Positions 8,971 to 19,608 of a DNA stretch of 64,000 bases are shown piece after piece (positions within the stretch are counted from its first letter, which is position 1; every line of letters starts with the position of its first letter). The notes under the pieces were generated by a model, which saw nothing but the letters and a program-made list of their open reading frames with translations, did not search any database and had not been told where the DNA came from. The translations under genes and the position numbers were made by a program. The stretch is from Modestobacter italicus. GTDB lineage: Bacteria; Actinomycetota; Actinomycetes; Mycobacteriales; Geodermatophilaceae. The stretch spans positions 992,001 through 1,056,000 of the forward strand of contig NC_017955.1 in the NCBI RefSeq assembly GCF_000306785.1. Direction: 5' to 3'.

Positions 8971-9477
8971 TCAGGGCACGAACGGCTCGACGGCCAGGAC
9001 CTTCACGGAGATGTCCTTGCCGTTGGGAGCCGTGTAGGTGATCGTGGCGCCCGGTGCCGCACCGACGATCGCCGCGCCCAGCGCCGACTCGGGGGAGTAG
9101 ACGGTGAGGTCGGTGGTGCCGGCGATCTCGCGGGAGCCGAGGAGGAACTTCTCGGTGTCGTCCTCGTCGCCGTCGAAGGCGATGGTGATGACGGTGCCCA
9201 GCGCGGCGTTGGTGGCCGTCGTCGGCGCCGCGCCGACCCGCGCCTTGCGCAGCAGGTCGGTGAGCTGGCGGATCCGGCCCTCCTGCTTGCCCTGCTCCTC
9301 GCGGGCCGCGTGGTAGCCGCCGTTCTCCTTGAGGTCACCCTCCTCGCGACGGTCGTTGATCTCCTTGGCCATCGCCGGACGGTTCGCGATCAGCTGGTCG
9401 AGCTCGGCGCGCAGCCGGTCGTGGGCCTCCTGCGTCAGCCAGACGCCCTGGTCCTGCTGGTCAGTCGGGGTGGACAC
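8971..9477 (-). CDS. greA: Transcription elongation factor GreA
   Basis: GreA rescues backtracked RNA polymerase by stimulating transcript cleavage. The 168-residue protein has the N-terminal coiled coil with the acidic tip region [20 protein letters not shown], which contains the GDLxENxxYxxA signature and the catalytic Asp/Glu. The C-terminal FKBP-like domain ends in [20 protein letters not shown]. The GTG start at 9477 is preceded by AGGAG about 8 bases upstream. It is divergent from mca, as in the mycobacterial greA-mca neighbourhood. Confidence 0.94.
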   Translation of the reverse strand: MSTPTDQQDQGVWLTQEAHDRLRAELDQLIANRPAMAKEINDRREEGDLKENGGYHAAREEQGKQEGRIRQLTDLLRKARVGAAPTTATNAALGTVITIAFDGDEDDTEKFLLGSREIAGTTDLTVYSPESALGAAIVGAAPGATITYTAPNGKDISVKVLAVEPFVP

Positions 9478-9675
9478 GGGATCACTCCTGGTGCTCGAGA
9501 GCGCGACCCTCCGTCAGGAGGGCCACCGGTGGTCAATCCGGGCAACCTAACACCGCACGGCCCCGCTGTGCAGACACCCGCGGAACGGAACCGGCCGGGA
9601 CCGGGTCGTCCGGGGAGTGGTGACCGGCACACCCGCGACGCTCCGGGCCCTTCGCCGCGCCGGCCCGCCGAGGGG

Positions 9676-9681
9676 GACAAT
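9676..9681 (+). promoter_or_regulatory. -10-like element of mca (leaderless)
   Basis: GACAAT lies 6 bases before the GTG at 9688. No ribosome binding site is visible before this start, which supports leaderless transcription. Confidence 0.45.
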
Positions 9682-9687
9682 GGCGCG

Positions 9688-10575
9688 GTGACCGATGCTG
9701 ATCAGCTGCGCCTGCTCGCGGTGCACGCCCACCCCGACGACGAGTCGAGCAAGGGCGCGGCGACCATGGCCAAGTACGTCGCCGAGGGCGTCCGCGTGAT
9801 GGTGGCCACCTGCACCGGCGGCGAGCGCGGCTCGGTGCTGAACCCCGCCATGGACCGCCCCGAGGTCTGGGAGCGGATGGCGGAGATCCGCCAGGCCGAG
9901 ATGGCCAGGGCGCGCGAGATCCTCGGGGTCGAGCAGGCCTTCCTCGGCTTCGTCGACTCCGGGCTGCCCGAGGGCGACCCGCTGCCGCCGCTGCCCGAGG
10001 GCTGCTTCGCCCTGGTGCCGATCGAGGAGGCCGCGGCGCCGCTGGTCGCCCTGATCCGCCGGTTCCGGCCCCAGGTGATGACCACCTACGACGAGCGGGG
10101 CGGCTACCCGCACCCCGACCACATCCGCACCCACGAGATCTCGGTGCACGCCTTCGAGGCGGCCGGCGACCCGGAGCGCTACCCCGAGCTCGGCGAGCCC
10201 TGGCAGGTCAGCAAGCTCTACTACCACATGAGCTTCACCCTGCCGCGTACGAAGGCGCTGCACGAGGCGGTGCTGGCGACCGGCGGCGAGTCCCCGTACA
10301 CGGAGTGGCTGGCCAACTGGGACCCGGAGAAGGACATCTCCCACCGGGTGACCACCCAGGTGCCCTGCGCGGAGTACTTCCCGGTGCGCGACGCCGCGCT
10401 GATCGCGCACGCCACCCAGATCGACCCGACCGGCCGCTGGTTCTCCGTGCCGCTGGACGTGCAGAGCGAGGCCTGGCCCACCGAGGACTACGAGCTCGCC
10501 CGCTCGCTGGTCGACTCGCCCGTCCCCGAGGACGACCTGTTCGCCGGCGTCCGCAGCTCGGCGGAGGTGTCGTGA
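9688..10575 (+). CDS. mca: Mycothiol S-conjugate amidase
   Basis: Mca cleaves mycothiol S-conjugates to release mercapturic acids for export, detoxifying electrophiles. The 295-residue PIG-L fold protein has the zinc motif HAHPDDE near the N-terminus and the second ligand region [13 protein letters not shown]. The long C-terminal part (SKLYYHMSF and [20 protein letters not shown]) matches Mca rather than the shorter MshB deacetylase. The stop overlaps the next start as GTGA. Presence of mca implies the cell makes mycothiol, a marker of actinobacteria. Confidence 0.92.
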   Translation: MTDADQLRLLAVHAHPDDESSKGAATMAKYVAEGVRVMVATCTGGERGSVLNPAMDRPEVWERMAEIRQAEMARAREILGVEQAFLGFVDSGLPEGDPLPPLPEGCFALVPIEEAAAPLVALIRRFRPQVMTTYDERGGYPHPDHIRTHEISVHAFEAAGDPERYPELGEPWQVSKLYYHMSFTLPRTKALHEAVLATGGESPYTEWLANWDPEKDISHRVTTQVPCAEYFPVRDAALIAHATQIDPTGRWFSVPLDVQSEAWPTEDYELARSLVDSPVPEDDLFAGVRSSAEVS

Positions 10576-10892
10576 CCACCGCGTTGACCCTGTTCGCGGC
10601 CAACCAGCCGCAGCTGCCCGAGGACGTCGGCAAGGCCGGCCCGCTCGGCCTGCTGCTGATCGTCGTCCTGCTCGTCGCGGTGGTCTTCCTCGGCCGGTCG
10701 ATGGGGCGCCACCTCAAGCGCGTCCCGCGCAGCTTCGACCCTGCCGACCAGGTGCCGGACACCCCGGCCGAGCTCATCGACGTCCCCGCCCGCGATCCGG
10801 GCGAGGATCTGCTCGACACCCTGCGGCGTGCGCCGTTGGCCATCGAGCCGCCCCGCCGCCCGGACGACGGCGGGACCCCACCCCGGGCATGA
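10572..10892 (+). CDS. Small single-pass membrane protein coupled to mca
   Basis: A 106-residue protein with one hydrophobic segment ([19 protein letters not shown]) and a long basic then acidic C-terminal tail rich in Pro and Asp, expected in the cytoplasm. The GTG start overlaps the mca stop (GTGA). Small membrane proteins occupy the same place after mca in mycobacteria, but their role is not known. A perfect 11-bp hairpin starts 3 bases after the stop. Confidence 0.75.
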   Translation: MTTALTLFAANQPQLPEDVGKAGPLGLLLIVVLLVAVVFLGRSMGRHLKRVPRSFDPADQVPDTPAELIDVPARDPGEDLLDTLRRAPLAIEPPRRPDDGGTPPRA

Positions 10893-10895
10893 GGA

Positions 10896-10919
10896 CGACC
10901 CGGGCCGCGGCCCGGGTCG
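10896..10919. terminator. Perfect palindromic terminator between convergent genes
   Basis: CGACCCGGGCC (10896-10906) and GGCCCGGGTCG (10909-10919) pair perfectly around GC. It separates the mca operon (+) from the secreted-protein gene (-). Confidence 0.75.
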
Positions 10920-10931
10920 CCTGCTGCCGCG

Positions 10932-11507
10932 CTACCAGCGGTGTGCGACGTCGATCACCAGACGGGGCGTGTGATCGGTGTTCGGCGTGCCGTCCAGGGT
11001 GAAGACCCGGAACGGCAGCCGGGCACGCACGCCGAGCGCGAGCGTGGTCTGACCCTCGAACGACCCGGCCCAGGCGACCTGCCGGAAGGTGCTGTACCCG
11101 CCGACGGCCACCACCTCGCGCCGGTTGCGCGGCTCGAACGTCGCGCCGTGCTCGCCGTACGCCGGTGCCTTGACGATGACCTGCAGGACCGCGCCACCGC
11201 GGACCGGGACGACGGCGCCCGAGCCGTCGGCGACGACGGTGCGCACGTAGCGCACGTCGTAGGAGCCGAAGGTGGCGTCCTGACCGCCGACGTCGAACAC
11301 CAGGCGGTCGAAGCAGGCGTGCCGGCCGGCGCGGACGCCGTTGAGCGATTCGGTGTCGGCACGGGTGTCGTGTGCCTTCGGCAGCGAGCCCCACGACACG
11401 CTGCAACGGTCGGCGGCACTGGCCGGGGTCGCGCCGACCAGCACCGCGGCGACCGCGGTCAGGACGGCCAGGACGAGGGCGACGGAGCGGGATCGGGCGG
11501 TGGTCAC
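10932..11507 (-). CDS. Secreted AMIN-like domain protein
   Basis: A 191-residue protein. A signal peptide is clear: basic start, hydrophobic [18 protein letters not shown], and cleavage site ASAAD. The mature part ([40 protein letters not shown]) fits the AMIN-like beta domain found in actinobacterial secreted proteins and lipoproteins; no lipobox cysteine follows the signal. The GTG at 11507 has GGAGG 5-9 bases upstream, and a good promoter lies at 11560-11588. The function is unknown; AMIN domains often bind the cell wall. Confidence 0.8.
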   Translation of the reverse strand: MTTARSRSVALVLAVLTAVAAVLVGATPASAADRCSVSWGSLPKAHDTRADTESLNGVRAGRHACFDRLVFDVGGQDATFGSYDVRYVRTVVADGSGAVVPVRGGAVLQVIVKAPAYGEHGATFEPRNRREVVAVGGYSTFRQVAWAGSFEGQTTLALGVRARLPFRVFTLDGTPNTDHTPRLVIDVAHRW

Positions 11508-11559
11508 GGCTTCCTCCAGGGGGTGGTGTGGACCCCTGCAGAGTCGCGCGACACGCCGA

Positions 11560-11588
11560 CCCTTACCAGATGCACAGCGACTGCACAA
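11560..11588 (-). promoter_or_regulatory. Sigma-70-type promoter of the secreted AMIN-like gene
   Basis: On the minus strand TTGTGC (11583-11588) and TAAGGG (11560-11565) are separated by 17 bases, about 55 bases before the GTG start. Confidence 0.5.
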
Positions 11589-11722
11589 CAGACGAGCCTC
11601 GGCGAGTCGACTGGCAGATCTCGTGGGACGTGCGGTGCGCCGGACCTCGCCATGATCGAGAGGTCGCCCTGCGTAGTCGCCGCGGACCGGTAGCCCGGTC
11701 GCCGGCGGGGTACCCCGGGGAC

Positions 11723-13727
<2,005 letters not shown>

Positions 13728-13729
<2 letters not shown>

Positions 13730-13742
13730 TTACACGATTACA
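13728..13742 (+). promoter_or_regulatory. Tandem GATTACA direct repeat upstream of the ribbon-helix-helix-like gene
   Basis: GATTACA occurs at 13728-13734 and 13736-13742, an 8-base period that starts on the DUF255 stop codon. Such AT-rich repeats are rare in this window and could be a promoter or an operator for the next gene's own product. Confidence 0.4.
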
Positions 13743-13779
13743 GTGCTGCACGTACCACCGTCGTCCCGAGGAGGACACC

Positions 13780-14364
13780 GTGCACGCACACCACCGCTTC
13801 CCCCCTGAGGGCTTCCCCGGCCGGGGCCGCGCCCGCGGCCGGGCCGCCGACGCCCCGCCGCCGATCGAGCGCGCCGAGGTCGCCGGCTGGTTCGCCGGCC
13901 GGTTGCCCGACGAGTGGTTCACCGGCCCGGTCGAGCTGGTCATCGACCGCGACGAGATCACCGTCATCGGTGCCGTGGCCGAGCCGGACGCCGGCGACGG
14001 CGACCCGGCGGCCGCCCGCGCCGGCCGGATCGCCCGGTTCCGCGAGCAGACCCGCTCCGCCCGGATGGCGATCGCCGACGCGGCGCAGGAGCGGTACGGC
14101 CGCTCGGTCGCCTGGGGCGCCTCCTGTGGCGACGTCCGCGAGCTGTTCACCACGCTGTCGGTGCCGGTGATGACCCGGCTGCGCCAGCCCGAGCGGCTCG
14201 TCCTGGACACCCTCGTCGACGCCGGGGTCGCCCGCTCCCGGTCCGAGGCGCTCGCCTGGGCGGTGCGGCTCGTCGGGCAGCACACCGACGACTGGCTGTC
14301 CCAGCTCCGCGAGGCGATGGCCGCCGTGGAGCAGGTCCGCGCGCAGGGTCCCGAGGTGAGCTGA
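13780..14364 (+). CDS. Hypothetical protein with ribbon-helix-helix-like C-terminus
   Basis: 194 residues from a GTG with GAGGAGG 5-11 bases upstream. The N-terminal ~25 residues are Pro/Arg/Gly-rich. The middle (WFAGRLPDEWFTGPVELVID) is a conserved-looking domain I cannot name. The C-terminal segment RLRQPERLVLDTLVDAGVAR plus SRSEALAWAVRLV looks like a ribbon-helix-helix DNA-binding unit. This makes an autoregulator acting on the GATTACA repeat plausible, but that is inference. The stop codon is the first base triplet of a dispersed repeat that acts as its terminator. Confidence 0.7.
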   Translation: MHAHHRFPPEGFPGRGRARGRAADAPPPIERAEVAGWFAGRLPDEWFTGPVELVIDRDEITVIGAVAEPDAGDGDPAAARAGRIARFREQTRSARMAIADAAQERYGRSVAWGASCGDVRELFTTLSVPVMTRLRQPERLVLDTLVDAGVARSRSEALAWAVRLVGQHTDDWLSQLREAMAAVEQVRAQGPEVS

Positions 14365-14429
14365 GGAAGGACCCCGCTGCCCCCCACGCCTCGCAGGCTC
14401 GGCGCGGGCCCCTGCAGCGGGGCCGGTCC
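14362..14429 (+). repeat. Stop-anchored dispersed repeat, copy 1 (terminator-like)
   Basis: The element begins with TGAGGAAGGACCCCG, whose first three bases are the stop of the preceding gene. CCCCGCTGC (14372-14380) pairs with GCAGCGGGG (14414-14422). Related copies follow the genes ending at 48426 and 63295. Confidence 0.75.
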
Positions 14430-14444
14430 CAGCGGCGCACCTGG

Positions 14445-14450
14445 GACACT
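14445..14450 (+). promoter_or_regulatory. -10-like element of the reductase gene (leaderless)
   Basis: GACACT lies 7 bases before the GTG at 14458. Confidence 0.35.
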
Positions 14451-14457
14451 GGGCGGT

Positions 14458-15703
14458 GTGACCACTGACGTCGAGCCCACCCGCACCGACGTCCTGGTCG
14501 TCGGGGCCGGACCGGCCGGGTCCGCGGCCGCAGCCTGGGCGGCGCGGGCCGGCACCGACGTCGTCCTCGCCGACGCCGCGGTCTTCCCCCGGGACAAGAC
14601 CTGCGGCGACGGGCTGACCCCGCGCGCGATGGGCGAGCTGGACCAGCTCGGCCTCGGCGACTGGGTGCGGTCCAAGGGGCGCAACCGCGGCCTGCGGGCG
14701 GCCGGCTTCGGCCAGGAGCTGCTGCTGCCGTGGCCGGGGGGGCTCGCTGCCCGACCACGGCGGTGCCGTCCCACGCACCGAGCTCGACGCCCGGATCCGC
14801 GACGTGGCCCTGGGCGCCGGCGCGCAGCCGCTCGAGGGCGCCCGCGCGGTGGACGTGGAACGGGACGGCGACCGGGTGACCGGGGTGGTGTTCCGCCGTC
14901 CCGACGAGTCGACGGCGACGGTCCGCTGCGACCGGCTGGTCGTGGCCGACGGCGCCCGCTCCCCGCTGGGCCGGGTGCTCGGCCGGGAGTGGCACCGGGA
15001 CACCGCCTACGGCGTCGCCGCCCGCGGCTACATCGCCTCCGGCCGCAGCGACGACGAGTGGATCTCCTCGCACCTGGAGCTGCGCGGGGAGGACGGCGAG
15101 CTGCTGTCCGGCTACGGCTGGGTCTTCCCGCTGGGTGACGGCGAGGTGAACGTCGGCGTGGGCACCCTGGCCACCGAGCGCCGCCCGGCCGACGTCCGGC
15201 TGCGCAGCCTGCTGGACCTGTACGCCGACCTGCGGCGCGACGAGTGGCAGTTCGACGGCGCCGTCCGCGCGCCGGCCAGCGCCCTGCTGCCGATGGGCGG
15301 CGCGGTCTCCGGGGTCGCCGGGCGCAACTGGGCGCTGATCGGTGACGCGGCCGGCTGCGTCAACCCGCTCAACGGGGAGGGCATCGACTACGGCCTGGAG
15401 ACCGGGCGCAGCGTCGTCGAGCTCCTCGGCACCGACGACTGGACCGGTGCCTGGCCGGCGGTGCTGCGCCGGCACTACGGCGAGGCGTTCTCCATCGCGC
15501 GGCGGCTGGCCGGCCTGCTGACCGTGCCGCGGCTGCTGCCGGCGGCCGGGCCGGTCGGCATGCGGTCCCGGGCGCTGATGACGGTGGCCCTGCGGGTGAT
15601 GGGCAACCTGGTCACCGAGGCCGACCGGGACGTGGTGGCCCGCGCCTGGCGGCTGGCCGGCCGGCTGTCGGTGCGGCTGGACCACCGCGCGCCCTTCTCC
15701 TGA
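14458..15703 (+). pseudogene. Geranylgeranyl reductase family oxidoreductase with one-base frameshift
   Basis: An FAD-dependent reductase of the geranylgeranyl/menaquinone reductase family. The N-terminal half shows the dinucleotide fold VLVVGAGPAGSAAA and DKTCGDGLTPRAM. The C-terminal half, in another frame, shows LIGDAAGCVNPLNGEGI. The frames join at a run of seven G at 14736-14742; removing one G gives PWPGGSLPDHGGAVPRTELD and a continuous protein of 414 residues, the family's usual length. As given, translation ends early at 15138. Either the sequence has a homopolymer error or the gene is disrupted or slippery. Its substrate is probably the isoprenoid chain of menaquinone or a lipid. Confidence 0.85.
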
Positions 15704-15715
15704 GCGGCGCGCGGC

Positions 15716-16543
15716 CTACACGAAGGGACTGTTGAAGACCGCGAAGTACACGGCGACGTAGTGGCAGGCGGCGGCCACGATCGTCATCGCGTGGAAGACC
15801 TCGTGGTAGCCGAAGGTCCCCGGCCAGGGGTTGGGGCGCTTGGACGCGTAGGCGATCGCCCCGACGCTGTAGAGCAGCCCGCCGACGGCCATCAGCACCA
15901 GGACGGTGACCCCGACCAGCTGCAGGATGTCGACGAGCACGAAGACGGCGGCCCAGCCCAGCGCCAGGTAGATCGGCACCCCGAGCCAGCGGGGGGCGTG
16001 CGGCCACACCATCTTCAGCGCCACACCGAGCAGCGCCCCGGTCCAGACCGTGCCCAGCAGCCACCAGCCGGTGGGCTCCGGGACGGCCAGGAAGGAGAAC
16101 GGCGTGTACGTGCCGGCGATGAACAGGAAGATCATCGAGTGGTCGGCGCGCTTCATCAGCTTCCAGCCGCGCGGTGACCAGCGGCGGCGGTGGTACAGCG
16201 CGCTGACCCCGAACAGGCCGAGGATGGTCAGGCAGTAGACGGTCACCGGCCAGCCCGCGCGGGGGCCCTGCACGAAGGCCAGCGGGATGAGCACCGCGGC
16301 CGCCGCGATCGCGCCGAAGAAGGCGAACAGGTGCAGCCAGCCGCGCATCCGGGGGCGGGTGTCGGGGTGGTCGTAGTCCCGGTCGCCGTACTCGGTGAGC
16401 GCCCACTCGCCCTGGTGGGTGATCGCCTCGAGCGGCACGCCCTCCTCGCGGACGACCCCGAGCGCCTCGCGGAGCGGGGCCTCGAGCTCCGCGCCGTCGG
16501 CGGTGACCCGGACGGAGTCGTCGCGGTCGGAGGAGACGGTCAT
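15716..16543 (-). CDS. Haemolysin III family membrane protein
   Basis: A 275-residue protein of the Hly-III/YqfA/PAQR family. It has seven predicted membrane segments, starting with MRGWLHLFAFFGAIAAAAVL, and the family's metal-binding residues in SALYHRRRW, MKRADHSMIFLFIAGTYTPF and the C-terminal GYHEVFHAMTIVAAACHY. An extra hydrophilic N-terminus of ~75 residues precedes the first helix. The actual role of bacterial members is uncertain despite the name. Start ATG at 16543; TAACCT lies 6 bases upstream with ATGACG 17 bases before that. It is convergent with the reductase gene, with 12 bases between stops. Confidence 0.9.
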   Translation of the reverse strand: MTVSSDRDDSVRVTADGAELEAPLREALGVVREEGVPLEAITHQGEWALTEYGDRDYDHPDTRPRMRGWLHLFAFFGAIAAAAVLIPLAFVQGPRAGWPVTVYCLTILGLFGVSALYHRRRWSPRGWKLMKRADHSMIFLFIAGTYTPFSFLAVPEPTGWWLLGTVWTGALLGVALKMVWPHAPRWLGVPIYLALGWAAVFVLVDILQLVGVTVLVLMAVGGLLYSVGAIAYASKRPNPWPGTFGYHEVFHAMTIVAAACHYVAVYFAVFNSPFV

Positions 16544-16549
16544 GACCCG

Positions 16550-16578
16550 AGGTTACGGAGACCGGGAGGGGCCGTCAT
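16550..16578 (-). promoter_or_regulatory. Promoter of haemolysin III gene (leaderless)
   Basis: On the minus strand ATGACG, 17 bases, then TAACCT (16550-16555), which ends 6 bases before the ATG at 16543. Confidence 0.5.
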
Positions 16579-16657
16579 CCCAGGACGGCTGTGAGCTTCC
16601 CGGCCCCCCGCCCGGCCCCGATCCGCCCTGCGGTCAGCCGGTCGGGCACCCGGGTCC

Positions 16658-16663
16658 TACTGT
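16658..16663 (+). promoter_or_regulatory. -10-like element of isoprenyl transferase gene (leaderless)
   Basis: TACTGT fits TAnnnT and lies 6 bases before the GTG at 16670; no ribosome site is visible. Confidence 0.45.
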
Positions 16664-16669
16664 GGCGGC

Positions 16670-17449
16670 GTGGGGGTTCGCGCATGGGTCCGCGAGCAGC
16701 TCACCGTGCTCTACGAGCACCGGATCGCCCGCTCGCTGACCGGCGCCGACCTGCCCCGGCACGTCGGCGTGATCATGGACGGCAACCGCCGCTGGGCGCG
16801 GGCGATCGGGCTCGAGGACGTCGCCCACGGGCACCGCCGCGGCGCGGAGAAGATCGTCGACCTGCTGGGCTGGTGCGATGACGCCGGCGTGCAGGTGGTG
16901 ACGCTCTTCCTGCTCTCCACCGACAACCTCGGCCGGCCCGAGCCGGAGCTCAGCGCGCTGCTGTCGATCATCGAGGACGTCGCCACCGACCTCTCCCGGC
17001 CGGGCCGCCGGTGGCAGCTGCGCGCGATGGGCGCGCTGGAGCTGCTGCCGGCCGAGACGGCGGCGGTGCTGAAGAAGGCCGAGGAGGACACCCAGGGCCG
17101 GCCGGGTGCGCACGTCAACCTCGCGGTCGGCTACGGCGGCCGGCAGGAGATCGCCGACGCCGTCCGGTCGCTGCTGGCCGAGCACGCCGAGCGGGGGACG
17201 ACGCTGCCGGAGCTGGTCGAGGCGCTGGAGGTCGACCACATCGCCGAGCACCTCTACACCCGCGGCCAGCCCGACCCGGACCTGGTGATCCGCACCAGCG
17301 GGGAGCAGCGGCTCTCGGGCTTCCTGCTCTGGCAGACGGCGAACGCCGAGTTCCACTTCACCGACGTCTACTGGCCCGACTTCCGGCGGGTCGACTTCCT
17401 CCGGGCGCTGCGGGACTACGCCGCCCGGCACCGCCGCTTCGGCGCCTGA
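16670..17449 (+). CDS. (Z)-isoprenyl diphosphate synthase (UppS family)
   Basis: A cis-prenyltransferase of 259 residues that condenses isopentenyl diphosphate with an allylic diphosphate. HVGVIMDGNRRWAR holds the catalytic Asp; RTSGEQRLSGFLLWQTA and FTDVYWPDF are the other conserved regions. Its position next to haemolysin III matches the mycobacterial short-chain Z-farnesyl diphosphate synthase (Rv1086) rather than the decaprenyl enzyme, so it may make the C15 primer for polyprenyl phosphate. Chain length cannot be told from sequence alone. Confidence 0.9.
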   Translation: MGVRAWVREQLTVLYEHRIARSLTGADLPRHVGVIMDGNRRWARAIGLEDVAHGHRRGAEKIVDLLGWCDDAGVQVVTLFLLSTDNLGRPEPELSALLSIIEDVATDLSRPGRRWQLRAMGALELLPAETAAVLKKAEEDTQGRPGAHVNLAVGYGGRQEIADAVRSLLAEHAERGTTLPELVEALEVDHIAEHLYTRGQPDPDLVIRTSGEQRLSGFLLWQTANAEFHFTDVYWPDFRRVDFLRALRDYAARHRRFGA

Positions 17450-17485
17450 CCTGCCCCGGCGGCAGGGGCCCGGGGCGGGCGCTGA

Positions 17486-17491
17486 GAGGAT
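17486..17491 (+). promoter_or_regulatory. -10-like element of the DUF885-like gene (leaderless)
   Basis: GAGGAT lies 7 bases before the ATG at 17499; it could instead act as a ribosome site. Confidence 0.3.
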
Positions 17492-17498
17492 CGGCGGC

Positions 17499-18716
17499 AT
17501 GGCAGCCGGCGCGGTCGACGTCCCCCTCGAGTACGTGCGGCTGGGGCTGCGCTTCGACCGGCTCGAGCCCGGCTTCGTCGACGCGTACACCGGCGACCCG
17601 CGGCTGCGCGCCGCGGTCGCCGACGAGCCGGCGCCGACCCCGCACCGGCTCCGGGACCAGGCCCGGGCGCTGCTGGGCGAGCTGGACTCCGCGCAGCTGC
17701 CGGCCGACCGGGCGGCGTACCTGCGCGGTCAGCTGACCGGGCTGGAGTGCAGCGCCCGCAAGCTGGGCGGGGAGCCGGTCGGCTTCATCGACGAGGTGCA
17801 GGCCTACTTCCAGGTGCAGGTCACCCTCGGTGACCCGGCCGACTACGCCGCCGCGCACGCCGCGCTGGAGCAGCTGCTGCCCGGCGGCGGCTCCCTGGCC
17901 GAGCGCTACGCGCTGCACCGGCGCCGGGAGGAGTGCCCGCCGCAGCGGCTGGAGGCCGCCGTGCACGCGCTCTCCTCCGCCCTGCGCGACCGGGTCCGCG
18001 GCCGGTACGGCCTGCCGGAGGTCGAGACGGTCCGCTACGAGGTGGTCACCGACAAGCCGTGGTCGGGCTTCAACTACTACGAGGGCGACTACCGCTCCCG
18101 GGTCGCGATCAACGCCGACCTGCCGCACCGGCTCAGCCAGCTGCCGCACCTGGTGGCGCACGAGGCCTACCCCGGCCACCACACCGAGCACTGCCGCAAG
18201 GAGCGTGGGCTCGTCGAGCGCGACGAGCACCTGGAGCACACCGTCTTCCTGGTCAACACCCCCGAGTGCCTGATGGCCGAGGGGCTGGCCGACCTGGGGA
18301 TCGAGGCGTCGGTCGGGGCGGGCTGGGGACCGTGGGCGGCCGAGGTGCTGGGCGACCTCGGGCTGCGCTTCGACGGGCACCTCGCCGAGCAGGTGGCCGC
18401 GGCGGCGGCGCCGCTGAACCGGGTCCGCCAGGACGCGGCGATCATGCTGCACGACCGCGGCGCCGACCCCGACGCGGTCATCGCCCACCTGCAGCGCTGG
18501 GCGCTGGTCAGCCCCGACCGGGCCGCCCAGCAGCTCCGTTTCCTCACCGACCCGCTGTGGCGCGCCTACATCTCCACCTACGTCGAGGGCTTCGACCTGC
18601 TGTCGACCTGGCTGGCCGCCCGCCCGGCGGAGCAGCCGGTGGCCGACCGCTTCGTCCGCCTGCTCGACGAGCCGCTGACGCCCGCCGGGATCACCGCCGA
18701 GCTCGCGGGCGTCTGA
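17499..18716 (+). CDS. DUF885-like putative metallopeptidase
   Basis: 405 residues with the zinc-peptidase motif VAHEAYPGHHTEH near residue 225 and a downstream AEGLADLGIEA glutamate region, the arrangement of the DUF885 family. The N-terminal 150 residues are helical and less conserved. No signal peptide is seen, so it is cytoplasmic. The substrate is unknown. It is followed after 4 bases by a small membrane protein gene, probably in the same transcript. Confidence 0.75.
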   Translation: MAAGAVDVPLEYVRLGLRFDRLEPGFVDAYTGDPRLRAAVADEPAPTPHRLRDQARALLGELDSAQLPADRAAYLRGQLTGLECSARKLGGEPVGFIDEVQAYFQVQVTLGDPADYAAAHAALEQLLPGGGSLAERYALHRRREECPPQRLEAAVHALSSALRDRVRGRYGLPEVETVRYEVVTDKPWSGFNYYEGDYRSRVAINADLPHRLSQLPHLVAHEAYPGHHTEHCRKERGLVERDEHLEHTVFLVNTPECLMAEGLADLGIEASVGAGWGPWAAEVLGDLGLRFDGHLAEQVAAAAAPLNRVRQDAAIMLHDRGADPDAVIAHLQRWALVSPDRAAQQLRFLTDPLWRAYISTYVEGFDLLSTWLAARPAEQPVADRFVRLLDEPLTPAGITAELAGV

Positions 18717-18720
18717 CGCC

Positions 18721-18897
18721 GTGGCACGGGGGACGCCGCAGGAGCGGCGGCTGCTCGGCCTGTGGACGGCGGGCTGGCTGGCCCTGCTGCTGCTCATCGG
18801 GCTGTTCTGGGTGGGGAACGTCGCGGTGGAGTGGCCGGTGCTGCTGGTGCCGGTGGTCTGGGCGCTGCTGGCGCTGCGACCCCGCCGGGAGGAGTGA
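18721..18897 (+). CDS. Small two-helix membrane protein
   Basis: A 58-residue protein from a GTG at 18721. Two hydrophobic stretches (WLALLLLIGLFWVG and WPVLLVPVVWALLAL) are joined by a short NVAVEW turn, with basic ends. Both lie in the range of transmembrane helices, giving a hairpin with both termini in the cytoplasm. It follows the DUF885-like gene by 4 bases. No family is recognised. Confidence 0.6.
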   Translation: MARGTPQERRLLGLWTAGWLALLLLIGLFWVGNVAVEWPVLLVPVVWALLALRPRREE

Positions 18898-18936
18898 GCC
18901 GCGGCACCGGTGCCGCCGGGAGCGCGGTGCGGCGGG

Positions 18937-18942
18937 CAGAGT
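18937..18942 (+). promoter_or_regulatory. -10-like element of padR-like gene (leaderless)
   Basis: CAGAGT lies 6 bases before the ATG at 18949; weak match. Confidence 0.25.
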
Positions 18943-18948
18943 TGGGCC

Positions 18949-19560
18949 ATGTCGACCACGCGGTTGCTGCTGCTCGGGGCGGTGCGGATCTTCCAGCCGG
19001 TGCACGGCTACCTGCTCCGCCGCGAGCTGCTGACCTGGCAGGTCCAGGACTGGGCGCACCTCAACCCGGGGTCCATCTACTCCGGCCTGCGCACGCTGGC
19101 CAAGCGGGGGCTGCTGGAGGAGACCGAGGGCGAGCCGGTGTCCTACCGGCTCACCGCCGACGGCGAGGTCGAGTACCAGCGGCTGCTCGGCAGCGCGCTG
19201 CGCCGGCCCGAGCCCGGCGACCCCAGCCGACTGCTCGGCGGCCTGTGCTTCTTCACCACGCTGCCGCGCGACGAGGTCCGGGAGGCGCTGCGCGCCCGCG
19301 ACCTCGTGCTGGAGGCCATGGTGTCCGGGATGGACTCGGCGGTGCGCGGGGTCGAGTCCTCCCGGATGGCGCCGGCCAGCACGGTCGAGCTGTTCCACGC
19401 GACCCGCGCCTGGGTCGACGGCGAACGGGGCTGGGTGCGGGAGGTCTGCGCCCGCATCGACGCCGGGCACTACCGCTTCGCCGACGACCCGCAGGGCCCC
19501 GACCGGCCGGTCGGCGGGCTCTGGCCGGCCGCCGTCCTCGACCCGCCGGGCGGTGCTTGA
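18949..19560 (+). CDS. PadR-family transcriptional regulator
   Basis: 203 residues. The N-terminal winged helix reads RIFQPVHGYLLRRELLTWQV then NPGSIYSGLRTLAKRGLLEE, the PadR signature, followed by the wing GEPVSYRLTADGE. The C-terminal half is the usual helical dimerisation region. It lies 48 bases upstream of a DrrAB exporter pair, and the gap contains nested inverted repeats overlapping a promoter. It is most likely the ligand-responsive repressor of that exporter and perhaps of itself. Confidence 0.88.
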   Translation: MSTTRLLLLGAVRIFQPVHGYLLRRELLTWQVQDWAHLNPGSIYSGLRTLAKRGLLEETEGEPVSYRLTADGEVEYQRLLGSALRRPEPGDPSRLLGGLCFFTTLPRDEVREALRARDLVLEAMVSGMDSAVRGVESSRMAPASTVELFHATRAWVDGERGWVREVCARIDAGHYRFADDPQGPDRPVGGLWPAAVLDPPGGA

Positions 19561-19598
19561 TTCAAGAACGAGCTTGACCCCATTTAGTCAAACTTGAA
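19561..19598 (+). promoter_or_regulatory. Nested palindromic operator of the exporter operon
   Basis: TTCAAG (19561-19566) mirrors CTTGAA (19593-19598), and TTGAC (19574-19578) mirrors GTCAA (19587-19591). The inner half-site is also the -35 box of the exporter promoter. PadR proteins bind such AT-rich palindromes. Confidence 0.6.
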
Positions 19599-19602
19599 CA
19601 CT
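19574..19602 (+). promoter_or_regulatory. Promoter of second DrrAB operon (leaderless)
   Basis: TTGACC (19574-19579), 17 bases, AACACT (19597-19602), then 6 bases to the GTG at 19609. Confidence 0.55.
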
Positions 19603-19608
19603 GGCCGG

